Made by a program: the position numbers and the translations under genes. Shown one piece after another: positions 51,001 through 57,692 of a DNA stretch of 64,000 bases. The notes beneath the pieces are model-generated. The model was given only the letters and a program-made list of their open reading frames with translations, made no database searches and was not told the origin of the DNA. The stretch's first letter is position 1. Every line of letters begins with the position of its first letter. The stretch is from Dolomedes plantarius (taxonomy: Eukaryota > Arthropoda > Arachnida > Araneae > Dolomedidae), in assembly GCA_907164885.2 (NCBI GenBank), contig OU015498.1, forward strand, positions 130,178,651-130,242,650. Direction: 5' to 3'.

Positions 51001-52669
51001 CAACCAAATCAAATCTTAAGGGAAAATTTGCCTTCACGTTAAATTTTTGCTTGTGAAACAGCTGTTTTAACCGAAAAAGAATACTTGTATTCAAAACGTT
51101 TTAAAAAAAAGACGTGTGTTTTTTAGTAAAAATTGGCCCGTTGCACTTCGTTCCCCCCCCCCCCCCGACGTGATGTCACTTTATTTAATGTTCCCTGGTC
51201 GTGAGAAATTTTCAATTTAAAGTAATACGTCGCACGCGTCTCTGAAGTTTCCCACAAACTTCTAAAGACACACTGATTCCTTGAACCGCAGTAGGACTAT
51301 AGAAAGAGCGCACTCAAATTTATGAAACAAAATTAAAACTACCTGATTCAGGGTATATTTTTTTTTCCTATTTGAATCCTTGTGATTAAAGAATCGGCTT
51401 TAAAATGTTGGTGCCGGTCTGCGCTCCTATTAATTTTGCGATTATAACGAGAATTAGAGATTTTCCCATTTTCTAGCATGTGTGTGTTACGAAAAATGAA
51501 TAAATAACTTTTCGAAAAAGGAAATCATCATCATGAAAGAGGAACCAAACCTCTCGTTGACGGGCTATGTTTTGCGTGATTTTCCATCGTAATTGAGTAA
51601 TATGAGTAATAAAGTTTCCACAATATTAATTTGATGAAAGAAAGTGTCGAAAAAATGTTTTAACGTATGATTACGTTCCTCCATAACGGTCCGCGGTAAA
51701 GCAAAATTTCAGACGTCGTCGCCAATTATAACAAATCAAGATTGGCAGAGTAGAGTTCCAAGAGGCCATTGACGGATGCCACAAGATGATAGGGTTATCA
51801 CTCATCCTTCTCTTCGTATGTAGGAATTTTATTAAAAAGAAAGAGAGAGAGGGGGGTAAGCAACGATAAGTAATCCTATGTTAATAACCCGCGGTAGGTT
51901 CGTTAGAAGAGAGACTACCTGAAATTTATTTTAATTTGTGCCGCTTTTAACGGCTATATTTTTGCGACCTAACGTACAAATCAAACTCAGTTTTTATTTA
52001 TTAAATTGCTCTGTTAAAACTTGTAATTTTTATCCCAGGGAAATAGACACAGAGCCTTACAAAATGTATTTTGATTATAACTGTGTAAAATATATCGTTA
52101 TGCTATGAAATTTCGACTCTTTTTAAAGTTAATTTTTTTTCTCCCAGACCTTTTTGTATGTTCTGCAGGAGGATTTAATCCTTTATCTCTTCTAGGCACT
52201 GAATACTGATGATTATCTGGAGCATGCTATCGGAAACGAGGAAGCAGCTTTCCGTTTAGCATGTGCTAAGTATATGAGAAATTACCATGCAGATCGCCGC
52301 CAACAGCCAACAAAAAAGTCCCCCGGACCACAGTTTCAAGAAACTGAAGAACAGGCTGCTGCACGTCGAGCTCAAAATGCTTTGCGAATGAGGACCTACA
52401 GGCAAAGCATGCGAGCTCTTGAATCAAACGAACAAGCCGCAGAGCGACGCGCTCAGAATGCCTTACGAATGCGGAATTATCGTAGATTAAAACGAGAACT
52501 TGAGCCAGAACTTGCAGCCGAGCGTCGTGCACAAAATGCGCAACGAATGCGGAATTACCGCAAAGTCAAGCGAGAGCTTGAACCAGAGCTTGCTGCTGTT
52601 CGTCGGGCGCAGAATGCTCTGAGAATGAGAAATTACAGGAAAAATAAACGACAACAAGACCCAGAATGA
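25089..52669 (+). CDS. Unrecognised 13-exon gene with duplicated exon pair and STPR-like repeats
   Basis: Joining 25089-25148, 25517-25565, 26650-26730, 27997-28073, 32461-32555, 32867-33000, 35307-35380, 39537-39597, 41309-41382, 46238-46298, 48244-48326, 50756-50824 and 52196-52669 gives 463 codons with all phases consistent. Residues about 70-120 (IMHRLLYLH ... [17 protein letters not shown]) faintly recall the helical TFIIS N-terminal (LW) fold; this is weak. Residues about 166-210 and 211-255 are two copies of one module ending in 'TEEIEI(F/I)PD(I/V)'. The last 100 residues are four basic 26- to 27-residue repeats with [13 protein letters not shown], similar in style to the STPR repeats that bind DNA in silkworm FMBP-1. 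A nuclear DNA-binding role is therefore an inference. The gene is head to head with the DEK-like gene. Exons upstream of 25084 may exist. Confidence 0.65.
25517..25565 (+). CDS. Plus-strand gene, exon 2
   Basis: Acceptor AAAACAG, donor CCTCAA|GTAAGT, 49 nt, phase 0 to 1; encodes [16 protein letters not shown]. Confidence 0.68.
25651..25705. mobile_element. Relative of the TTAA mini-element
   Basis: It contains AATATTAGAACTAACACTAGAGG and ATCAAAATGACTAGTTTTAA, sharing the core ATCAAAATGACTA with 45723-45735. Boundaries are not certain. Confidence 0.35.
26650..26730 (+). CDS. Plus-strand gene, exon 3
   Basis: Acceptor AATTTGTAG, donor CCAACAG|GTATAT, 81 nt, phase 1 to 1; encodes [18 protein letters not shown] and KLKYIPT. 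Confidence 0.72.
27270..27760 (-). mobile_element. Worn Helitron-like element
   Basis: The left border ATTACTAGCTGAATATCC is the reverse of a CAGCTAGT end, and the interior has 'GGCTGAACCTCATGAAATTTG', a phrase common in such elements. The other end is not recognisable. Confidence 0.33.
27997..28073 (+). CDS. Plus-strand gene, exon 4
   Basis: Acceptor AATATAAAG, donor GATGAA|GTAAGT, 77 nt, phase 1 to 0; encodes [20 protein letters not shown], a helical segment. Confidence 0.7.
28538..28579. repeat. (CA)n-(TA)n microsatellite, left of pogo relic
   Basis: An ACAC run passes into about 19 TA units that reach the left border of the pogo relic. Confidence 0.95.
28580..29949 (+). mobile_element. 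pogo/Tigger element with degenerate transposase
   Basis: The left end is CAGTGAAACCCCGATTTAAC, and the right end, reverse-complemented, is CAGTGAAACCCTGATTTAAC. A second shared block, CCCACATATAACGTCATTTTT, lies just inside both. TA flanks both ends, and both TAs belong to long TA microsatellites, so it seems to have inserted into a TA repeat. The 1.37-kb interior holds a damaged transposase. Confidence 0.88.
28777..29652 (+). pseudogene. pogo-type transposase pseudogene
   Basis: The frame at 28777-28959 resembles the N-terminal helix-turn-helix. The frame at 29056-29652 (198 residues) has [12 protein letters not shown], then [20 protein letters not shown] and KYRNQDL, the middle of the pogo/CENP-B-like DDE domain (second Asp in FVDQC; NxTxxxQPxDxGII). 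Frames are broken between them and the region of the first catalytic Asp is not readable, so it is inactive. Confidence 0.78.
29953..30060. repeat. (TA)n/(TG)n microsatellite, right of pogo relic
   Basis: TATG and TA units, then a TG run; about 100 bases. Tyr-Ile reading frames here are artefacts. Confidence 0.95.
31819..31998 (+). mobile_element. tRNA-derived SINE, copy 2
   Basis: The head is GATGGCCGAATGGCTAGGG (A box, tRNA-Leu/Ser-like), with GGTTCAAGTCC (B box) at 31868-31878. The body 'CATGGATGTTTGTAGCCATT' to 'TTTAAGCAGTAG' is shared with copy 1, and the tail is AATCAACCAACCAA. It lies in intron 4 of the plus-strand gene. Target duplications are not clear. Confidence 0.82.
32461..32555 (+). 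CDS. Plus-strand gene, exon 5
   Basis: Acceptor TCTTTTGCAG, donor TCTGT|GTAAGT, 95 nt, phase 0 to 2; encodes [20 protein letters not shown] and then [11 protein letters not shown]. Confidence 0.74.
32867..33000 (+). CDS. Plus-strand gene, exon 6 (inferred from phase)
   Basis: Acceptor CCATTTAG, donor GAGAAAG|GTATTT, 134 nt. The flanking exons leave phase 2 and enter phase 1, so an exon with this change is needed between them; this segment is open throughout and fits exactly. It encodes a hydrophobic, Cys-rich stretch ([20 protein letters not shown]), unlike the rest of the protein, so I am less sure of it. Confidence 0.5.
33001..35306. other. Plus-strand gene intron 6, no clear features
   Basis: T-rich sequence with pyrimidine tracts, ending in an (ATTC)n run (35267-35300) next to the acceptor. 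A CpG-bearing patch at about 34180-34400 looks different from its surroundings and may be an old insertion, but I find no ends. Confidence 0.35.
35307..35380 (+). CDS. Plus-strand gene, exon 7 (module copy A, part 1)
   Basis: Acceptor CATCCTTTAG, donor ACAGAG|GTATTT, 74 nt, phase 1 to 0; encodes [19 protein letters not shown] and IILTE. Same length, phase and ending (I-x-TE) as the exon at 41309. Confidence 0.76.
35629..36269. mobile_element. MITE-like element, TATCGCACCTCTGCTAG ends
   Basis: The left end ATATCGCACCTCTGCTAGAAG (35629) and the right end, reverse-complemented ATATCACACCTCTGCTAGAAG (36269), continue as inverted repeats for about 32 bp (through TGTTACATCT). The roughly 640-bp interior is AT-rich and non-coding. 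Superfamily unknown. Confidence 0.75.
37437..38048. mobile_element. Tigger/pogo-like MITE (GTAGAGTCCCGATAATCCGAAA)
   Basis: The left CGGTAGAGTCCCGATAATCC and the right end, reverse-complemented CAGTAGAGTCCCGATAATCC, agree over about 24 bp, with TA on both sides. The interior (612 bp) keeps a short stretch translating to [17 protein letters not shown], perhaps from the end of a transposase. Confidence 0.82.
38198..39381. mobile_element. Tigger/pogo-like element split by Helitron-like insertion
   Basis: The left CAGTGGTACCTTGACTTATGAG and the right end, reverse-complemented TAGTGGTACCTCGACTTACAAG, are classic Tigger-style inverted repeats, flanked by TA. The insertion at 38447-39122 separates the two halves. 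No transposase frame remains. Confidence 0.82.
38447..39122 (+). mobile_element. Helitron-like non-autonomous element
   Basis: It starts TCTATATATATATAAAAC and soon reads 'GACTGACATACAACGCACAGACCAAACCGCTGGACC'-type sequence, a common 5' part of animal Helitron-like repeats. It ends GCGAAGTGCGGGTTTTCAGCTAG, followed by T. No target duplication is seen, as expected. Confidence 0.62.
39537..39597 (+). CDS. Plus-strand gene, exon 8 (module copy A, part 2)
   Basis: Acceptor ATTCCAG, donor GAAGAAA|GTAAGA, 61 nt, phase 0 to 1; encodes [20 protein letters not shown]. It is paralogous to the exon at 46238. Confidence 0.8.
39598..41308. other. Plus-strand gene intron 8, no clear features
   Basis: About 1.7 kb of AT-rich sequence. 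I find no repeat ends, exons or RNA genes. Confidence 0.4.
41309..41382 (+). CDS. Plus-strand gene, exon 9 (module copy B, part 1)
   Basis: Acceptor CATTTTAG, donor ACAGAG|GTAGTT, 74 nt, phase 1 to 0; encodes [19 protein letters not shown] and VKITE. Confidence 0.78.
41642..41908. mobile_element. Palindromic MITE (ATATCTATGGTG... ends)
   Basis: The left ATATATCTATGGTGTCAGG and the right end, reverse-complemented ATATATCTATGGTGCCTGG, continue as inverted repeats (TATAAAGGGCTTAAGT ... AGTGATTT) for about 50 bp in an element of about 265 bp. No coding. The family is unknown to me. Confidence 0.8.
42073..44859 (-). mobile_element. pogo-like transposon, 2.8 kb, with subterminal repeats
   Basis: The ends GGTGAGACCTGTGTACC (42073) and, reverse-complemented, GGGGAGACCTGTGTACC (44859) are each bordered by TA. 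CCTAGGTACA-type motifs recur near both ends: about 42257-42317 and 44451-44515, plus one at each tip, as expected of transposase-binding sites. The transposase is on the minus strand and broken. The element lies in the intron between the plus-strand gene's exons at 41309 and 46238. Confidence 0.9.
42553..44068 (-). pseudogene. pogo/CENP-B-like transposase, frame-shifted
   Basis: From 44068 the first frame has an N-terminal DNA-binding helix-turn-helix ([18 protein letters not shown]). After a shift near 43700 comes a CENP-B-type second domain ([19 protein letters not shown]). Then come [12 protein letters not shown] sequence with stops near 43500, the DDE part ([11 protein letters not shown], within 43020-43385), [11 protein letters not shown] (42830-43030), and the tail [12 protein letters not shown] ... 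[15 protein letters not shown] (42553-42798). Domain order and length fit jerky/pogo transposases, but at least three frame breaks make it inactive. One break removes the usual continuity before the catalytic HxSH block. Confidence 0.85.
44862..46237. other. Remainder of intron 9
   Basis: AT-rich. It holds the short TTAA element at 45699-45786 and a small duplication near 45537-45570 (AGAAAGCCTCA twice). Nothing else is recognised. Confidence 0.4.
45699..45786. mobile_element. Tiny piggyBac-like MITE with TTAA borders
   Basis: TTAATACTAGAACTACCAA on the left and, reverse-complemented, TTAACATTAGAGCTACCAA on the right, 88 bp in all. TTAA at both ends fits piggyBac-type target preference. A worn relative with ATCAAAATGACTA lies at about 25651-25705. 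Confidence 0.55.
46238..46298 (+). CDS. Plus-strand gene, exon 10 (module copy B, part 2)
   Basis: Acceptor TTTGAATAG, donor GAGCAAA|GTAAGA, 61 nt, phase 0 to 1; encodes [20 protein letters not shown], closely similar to the product of the exon at 39537. The intron before it holds a 2.8-kb pogo element. Confidence 0.8.
46870..47125. mobile_element. MITE with CGCTCACTC(C/TA)TTTCAACAA(C/T)GTCATATCT ends
   Basis: Left ATTCGCTCACTCCTTTCAACA; right, reverse-complemented, ATATCGCTCACTCTACTTTCA. The inverted repeat runs about 38 bp to GTCATATCT. The interior of about 180 bp is non-coding. Family unknown. Confidence 0.75.
48244..48326 (+). CDS. Plus-strand gene, exon 11
   Basis: Acceptor CTTTTTTCAG, donor CCTAAT|GTATGT, 83 nt, phase 1 to 0; encodes [20 protein letters not shown] and IVDVPN. 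Confidence 0.74.
49625..49935 (-). mobile_element. Worn tRNA-derived SINE of a second type
   Basis: Reverse-complemented, the right part reads GGTTACAATGCATTAGCTTTCAGAG then GGGTGCTTGAATCAAATACC, a decayed A box/B box pair. The body contains 'CCAGGTTGGATATGGCAT', a phrase found in arachnid-type SINEs as I recall them. GC is higher than in the flanks. Confidence 0.42.
50756..50824 (+). CDS. Plus-strand gene, exon 12
   Basis: Acceptor ATATCTCAG, donor ACGTTG|GTAAGT, 69 nt, phase 0 to 0; encodes [20 protein letters not shown] and VTL. Confidence 0.74.
50825..52195. promoter_or_regulatory. Last intron; possible internal promoter region
   Basis: From about 51120 the sequence changes: CpG becomes frequent (ACGTCGCACGCGTC at about 51227, GGTCCGCGG at 51689, CCCGCGGTAGG at 51889), unlike the introns to the left. 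A poly-C run sits at 51147-51162. It may be a promoter for a short transcript carrying only the repeat exon, or an inserted segment. No core motif is identified. Confidence 0.3.
52196..52669 (+). CDS. Plus-strand gene, last exon: STPR-like repeats
   Basis: Acceptor CTCTTCTAG in phase 0; open to TGA at 52667-52669, 157 residues. A lead segment ([19 protein letters not shown], probably a worn repeat) is followed by four units of 26-27 residues, each with RRAQNA(L/Q)RMR(N/T)YR, spaced 78-81 bases. Silkworm FMBP-1-type STPR repeats are 23 residues and similarly rich in Arg, Ala and Glu with RMR-type cores, and bind DNA. This exon is much richer in CpG and G+C than the other twelve. It could also be a separate short gene starting at ATG 52274 with its own promoter upstream. 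Confidence 0.8.
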   Translation, partial: ALNTDDYLEHAIGNEEAAFRLACAKYMRNYHADRRQQPTKKSPGPQFQETEEQAAARRAQNALRMRTYRQSMRALESNEQAAERRAQNALRMRNYRRLKRELEPELAAERRAQNAQRMRNYRKVKRELEPELAAVRRAQNALRMRNYRKNKRQQDPE

Positions 52670-54159
52670 TCATCTGACAAGGCTGTAAATTCAGTTGTTA
52701 TACAAGTTTATCGCCACGAGAAATGCGATCGTGAATGAGGAAGGCCGCTCGGCCTTTTGTTCACATCTCTCTCTCAAAGAATTGGAGGTAATGATGAAAG
52801 GAAAATGCAGATCTGTTCAAGCCGCGTGAAGCTCAGGATAGCCCGATACCGAAGGAAGAATCTCTCTGTGGTTATTAGCGTACCCACCTTGATGTTTTCA
52901 ATCATTCAGTGTTCTGCTTGATTGAAAAATATTTTTGATGCTCGGACTGTTAGCATCAAAACTGTTTTAAAACATTTGTAATTATTTAAGTTAAAAAATA
53001 CAGGATTCATTTTTCCCTCTCGTTTCATTCATTCATCGGGGCACTTTAAGAAATTAACTTGATAAAATATAGCTGGTAGAGGAAACTTTGTATAAAAATG
53101 TTCTTGGCTTGAGAACAATTTACAATGCGGAATTTCGTCCTTTATATAGCTGAATCTACACAAATTAGATTGACCTTTTTAATTTCAACTTTCACTGTTC
53201 TTGAAAATCGTGGGTTTTTGTATTGCTTAGATGCCCTTATTTTCAGAGTATTATAAAGTGTTCATGTGAGGTCCTGTAGTTTTAATTTTTGTTTAATTAT
53301 TATTCTATACACAAAGAAAAGTGTTTTAAAAATATACTAGTTTCATACATGACCTCGTGATTCCGGGGAGAGTGCAAGTGCCCTTTCATACCTTTTTTGT
53401 ACCCCTCTCGCTTATGATTGCCCATGGTGTTGATGGTGATGTGTATAATTAGAGGCACTATACTATTTATGAATTCTTATCTTATTTCCTGCTAATTTTA
53501 ACCAATTCAGGTAGTTCGACTTAGAAGTAAGTTCCAGGCTGTGTTACAACAATGAACAATTTTATAAACCTTTGCAAATTATGCCACTATTAAGGTGGTT
53601 TAAATTAAAATGCTTATATCTAATACATCATAAAACAACATTTCCAAGTATAACTGGAATAAATAAAACTTCTATACTGATGTATAAAGTATAAATCATA
53701 TCATGAGGAATTCTAAAAGCTTGTAAAATCAGCTCGTTAAAGCTTCTAAAAACCAGCGATTCTGAACCGTCCGAGTCCTTTATCATAACCCGTAGGGAAA
53801 AGTTCCTTGCTGATTGTGTTGGGGGAAGTATGGAGTGCGAGCATCGTTAATCTTGTTCAGCGCTAGAACAGCCTGAGCCAAAGTCTTTTGGCTATCAACA
53901 GCGATCAAAGCTCTACCTGTCTGCATGGCGCCGAATGGCCTTGCTGCCAAGAGCGGGCGTTGGGTAAACTAAACTAACTAGTTTCGTGCTGATTGTTAGC
54001 TTGCATTAGAAATCTCTCTAAACAAAGCTGCACTTGTTTGTGAAGGGGAAAATTCTAAATAACTCGATGTTTGTACTTTTAATTTTTAAAGAGAAATATT
54101 CTAGACAGATGCACGCACGCACACACACGCACGCACACACACAGAGAGAGAGAGAGAGA
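52670..54159. other. 3' flank of the plus-strand gene
   Basis: Likely 3'UTR at first; the first tandem AATAAA (GGAATAAATAAAAC) is near 53657, about 1 kb after the stop. A 6-bp stem, 4-nt loop hairpin (AAGGCCGCTCGGCCTT) is at 52741-52756. About 53740-53990 is GC-richer, unassigned and probably repeat-derived (ending GGGTAAACTAAACTAAC). A (CACG)n/(CA)n/(GA)n microsatellite occupies about 54110-54160. Confidence 0.4.
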
Positions 54160-54160
54160 G
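54110..54160. repeat. (CACG)/(CA)n-(GA)n microsatellite
   Basis: Mixed CACG/CA units, then about nine GA units, ending at the left border of a pogo-type MITE. Confidence 0.92.
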
Positions 54161-54349
54161 AGTAGAATCTCGATCGATCGTTCTCCGAATCATCGTTTTC
54201 CCGTATGTGTCGTTTATTTCACCCAGTCCCGATAATAGTTTTTTATATTCCCAGTCCAGGAGTTTAAGATAATATTGCTTTGTTATGTTCCCGCATTTAT
54301 CGTTCAGTTCAGTCGGTCCCTTGAAAAACGATAGATCGAGATTTCACTG
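54160..54349. mobile_element. pogo-like MITE, 190 bp
   Basis: The left GAGTAGAATCTCGATCGATCG and the right end, reverse-complemented CAGTGAAATCTCGATCTATCG, agree over most of about 21 bp. TA follows the right end; the left border runs into the GA repeat. The interior holds paired blocks (TTTCCCG ... / ...CATTTATCGTTC) of Tigger style. Confidence 0.68.
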
Positions 54350-54697
54350 TATATATATATTTGATTTAAATTCCAGTGTATCAGGATTTTTTTAAAAATA
54401 ATTTAAATATTGAAATTTATAGAATTTCTTCTTGCGTACTTTTTGGAGAAGTTCTTAAATAAAAGCTGACAATCAGTAAGGAAATTTTCTTATATTCTAA
54501 TATAAGTTTCAACTAACCTCGTATGGCTGGCACCCATATTCCTTTTTCTTACAAAATACATAATTAAAAAAAAGACTCAAGCCTTGGCTACTTTAATTTC
54601 TTTAGTGCTGACTCTTGTCTTGGGATTTTTTAAAACAAATAAAATCTTTACTTGTCGATATTCGATGTCCAAATTCCGATATTCGATGTCGATATTC

Positions 54698-55278
54698 GGG
54701 TCCAAAGGTCACTTTATTCAGTTTTCGGCGTTTATCTCGAAAACAAGGTGTCGCACAGAAAATTGTCAAACTCAAAAATTAAAGCTTATAAAATTCCCTT
54801 CCAAATGGTATATCCATGTTTGTACCCAAGTGTTACCGTTTTCGAGATATGAGCCGTTGAATATGAAAAATTTTCAAAATAAGTGGTAGAGGTTCAGGTA
54901 TCTCTTCAAACTTCCTCTTCTCTTTCCCCTTCCATTTCTCAGAAAACTCATGATAGAGAAAGTTGTATAGCAAAAGATTTCCTTCAAAAATGTATATAGT
55001 TATCCTAATTTATCTTCACCAGGTAAATAGAGCGTTTTGAAGTTCAGGGGTACTTTTCAACTTTTTGCTAGTAGAATTCTCGTCACTCAAGTTTAGTTTG
55101 CAAGGTCAGAAACTCTCTTAATCACTTTGTATGCTGTTTAATTAGATACGTATAGTATTCATAACCCATATAAATAATAAATTATGTATACCAGTACGTA
55201 TAATTTATATCTCATAATATACAGAGCACTTGTAGTACAAAGGAGGAAGTAAGAAAACAAACCAAAATGTATAAAAGT
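54698..55278 (+). repeat. Left terminal inverted repeat, ~581 bp
   Basis: Matches 57693-58283 in reverse complement. Shared blocks include CGTTTTCGAGATA, CATGGATATACCATTTGGAAG (reverse sense here), ATAATTTATTATTTATATGGG (reverse sense), and AACAAACCAAAATGTATAAAAGT at the inner end. The inner end thus includes the start codon of the long frame. Confidence 0.9.
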
Positions 55279-57168
55279 GTCACTTTAGCTCAGATCATTT
55301 TGGAAAATTTAGATATCACACCGTATGAAAAAGAAGAAGTAGTTCAGTTACTTCAGACGACAGTAGAAATTACTCCACAACACATTTCCACAAATACCTC
55401 CCTTGTCAGCATTCAGTGGAAATTGAGCAACGAATTGTCACGTCTCAAAGGTAATGGGCCAACAGCAGCTTTGTGGGTCCAGTACTTTGAAACGGTGGTG
55501 TTGATGAAAAAATTCATTGCAGCACAGCGCAACTGGGAAGATCATATGATATGCTCCCAACTGATGCTACCTTACTTCCATGCCAGCGGGCATTTTCATT
55601 ATGCAAAGTGTACTCACCTATATGTACAACACATGCTGGGACTAACAACTCCCCACCTTCAACTTAAACAGGATTTTATAGATCGTGGATACTTCACTGT
55701 CAACAGAACTGGAACACCAATGGCTGGTGTGTGGTCTGACATGGCAATTGAGGTGACAATCATGTGTGACATGAAGAGTGAAGGAGAATTAACACGTGGG
55801 CGAGGCTTTAGTGATTCCGTGTTGGCGAAATGGGTTGGGGGAGCACGCACAGCTACAGCAATATGTAGTTCACTTGAGATGTTTTGTGGCGGCCATACTG
55901 CAAGAGAAGAACAACATGTTGAGTTTCGAGCATCACGCATAACCAGAGATGATCTAGACAGAAGGAAGCTTGCTCAATGGTTGGCTGATCACCCGCCTTT
56001 TGTTAAACGTAATTGTTTGATGCCATTTTCAACGGGAGTAATTGGAACAAGTAACGTCAACTGCTACCCGGCCTTGGAAATTGGAACCCGCACAATCAGC
56101 ACTTTTGTTGGAAGGAATTTCTCAGAAGTGAAACAATCCAAGAAGGACTCAGTCGTTCCTTTAGCTGCGATGAGCAATATGATGAAAGTTAATGATGAGG
56201 TAGTGGTAGTAGAGCCTCTGATGCTATTTCAAAGAAGTCTGATCACCAGGAAGAAAGAAGGGGATCTAGAGGAGTTGCTAACGTACGAGTTAGCCCCATA
56301 CACTATGTCTCTATTCGCCGAGGGGATAATGAGAAAAATCAAAAAGTCAGCACTGTCTGATGCTTTTCCAAAATGTAATCAACTGATCAATGTGAAGAAC
56401 AGTTTCACGGTAATCGATGGCGGCTTCCTGCTTCATAGAGTAAAGTGGAACACCAACACCACCTTCGCCTCCATCTGCGATCAATATGTATCTTACATAA
56501 TCAACCATTACGGCAGCAGTTCAGCTGTGGTTTTTGATGGTTATGAAGACACGAACTCCACGGAAAGAGACGAACAACATCGGAGAGCATCAAGTAAAAC
56601 ATCAGTGGATATTGACTTCAATAAGAACATGGTGGCTACTGTTCATCAGGAAAACTTCCTTTCCAATGAAAGGAACAAAACCAAGCTCATTACTATGTTA
56701 GTTCAGGCCTTCGGTGCAAGAAATATACAGTCTACTACAGCCAAAGGAGATGCTGACTGCAGTATTGTCAGAGGTGGGTGGCAAAACACCTCTCATTCAA
56801 CTGTGATAGTAGATTGGTAAGACCTGCTCGTCTTACTTGTGGCACTCACCCCACGAGACACGAATGTGTTTTTCATGAAGGCCGGAAGGGGCAACACAGA
56901 AGACAGGCTCTACTCTTCCCAACATCTTCAGGTCTTATCATTCAGCCGGTACATTCTCTTCATCCATAGTTTCTCAGGATGTGACACTACGTCAGCGATT
57001 TATGGTAAAAGGAAAGCAGCAATAGTACAATGTATCCAGTGGTATGCCAATGAAACAACAAACATCGCCAAAGTGTTTTATGACTGCAAATCTTCACCAG
57101 GAGACATTGCTGAAGCTGAGGAACGAATGATCCTGCTCATGTCCCAGGCCCCGCCAAAGCACGCATGA
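55267..57168 (+). pseudogene. Transposon ORF: N-terminal 'WSDMAIE' domain plus PIN/XPG-like nuclease domain, one in-frame stop
   Basis: ATG at 55267 opens 517 codons, then TAA at 56818, then the same frame goes on to 57168 (632 residues in all). Residues about 90-250 hold the family's conserved region (FIDRGYFTVNRTGTP; WSDMAIE at 156-162; GRGFSDSVLAKWVGGARTA). Residues about 380-600 look like a PIN/XPG-type nuclease: VIDGGFLLHR (D384), VVFDGYED (D424), GDADC (D495, D497), VIVDW-stop-DLLVLL (D516, D519), SGCDTTSA. Relatives have DDTD in the fourth motif; here its second and third positions are Trp and stop. The C-terminus after 57168 is shorter than I expect for the family. Function is inferred: probably the mobilising protein of the element, or an accessory nuclease. 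The stop and the shortened end suggest a dead copy. Confidence 0.72.
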
Positions 57169-57203
57169 TCTCAATCACCATGAGCATGATCTCAATCACC
57201 ACA
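57165..57203. repeat. Short tandem duplication (CATGATCTCAATCACCA)
   Basis: GCATGATCTCAATCACCA occurs twice in a row with short spacer, right after the end of the frame; it may mark the breakpoint where the 3' part of the element was lost. Confidence 0.85.
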
Positions 57204-57279
57204 GGTACCTTTCATTTTTCTTTGCTCGAACTGACCCCATTAAGTAAATTTAATAATTTATAAATATTCAATAATACGT

Positions 57280-57560
57280 TATACACTATCTGGCCAAAAG
57301 TATCCGGACACCCCCCTAAAGAAGTGGATCTAGCAGGTGGCGTAATTTGATGCGTAACCGAAAGCTATAAATGTATTGATAGTGGTTTATCAGGTCATAT
57401 TTATGAGTTTGTGAGACGATGAGTAAGTCAAAGGAGCTTAGTGACTTTGATCGTAGCATTATAGTGGGATGCCACCTTTGTGGGAAATCAGTTCGTGAAA
57501 ATTCAGACATTCTACAGAAGCTAAAATGATAGTGAAGACTTTGACTTGTTTGAAACATTT
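57280..57560 (+). mobile_element. Tc1-like 5' fragment nested in the long-TIR element
   Basis: It starts TACACTATCTGGCCAAAAGTATCCGGACACC, the style of Tc1-family ends. At 57419 an ATG opens MSKSKELSDFDRSIIVGCHL and CGKSVRE, the start of a Tc1 transposase helix-turn-helix. The sequence then loses similarity; no right end is seen. Confidence 0.75.
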
Positions 57561-57692
57561 TCCGAAGTATCAGATTGACGGCTTTTAATATATAGGAAAG
57601 CAGTTGATGAAATAAATTGTATATAATATATTTAATGTAAGTAACTGTTGTTTTAACCTACTTTTAATAACCATTTTTTGATTATATGAACA

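Noticed and set aside
52266..52532. Minus-strand 88-residue frame
   Set aside because: It lies antisense to the repeat exon and is open only because of the exon's composition.
52741..52756. Hairpin after the gene as a histone-type 3' stem-loop
   Set aside because: The loop is GCTC and the stem lacks the histone consensus; the gene is spliced and not a histone.
55659..55940. Minus-strand 93-residue frame inside the long-TIR element
   Set aside because: It is antisense to a strongly conserved part of the plus-strand frame.
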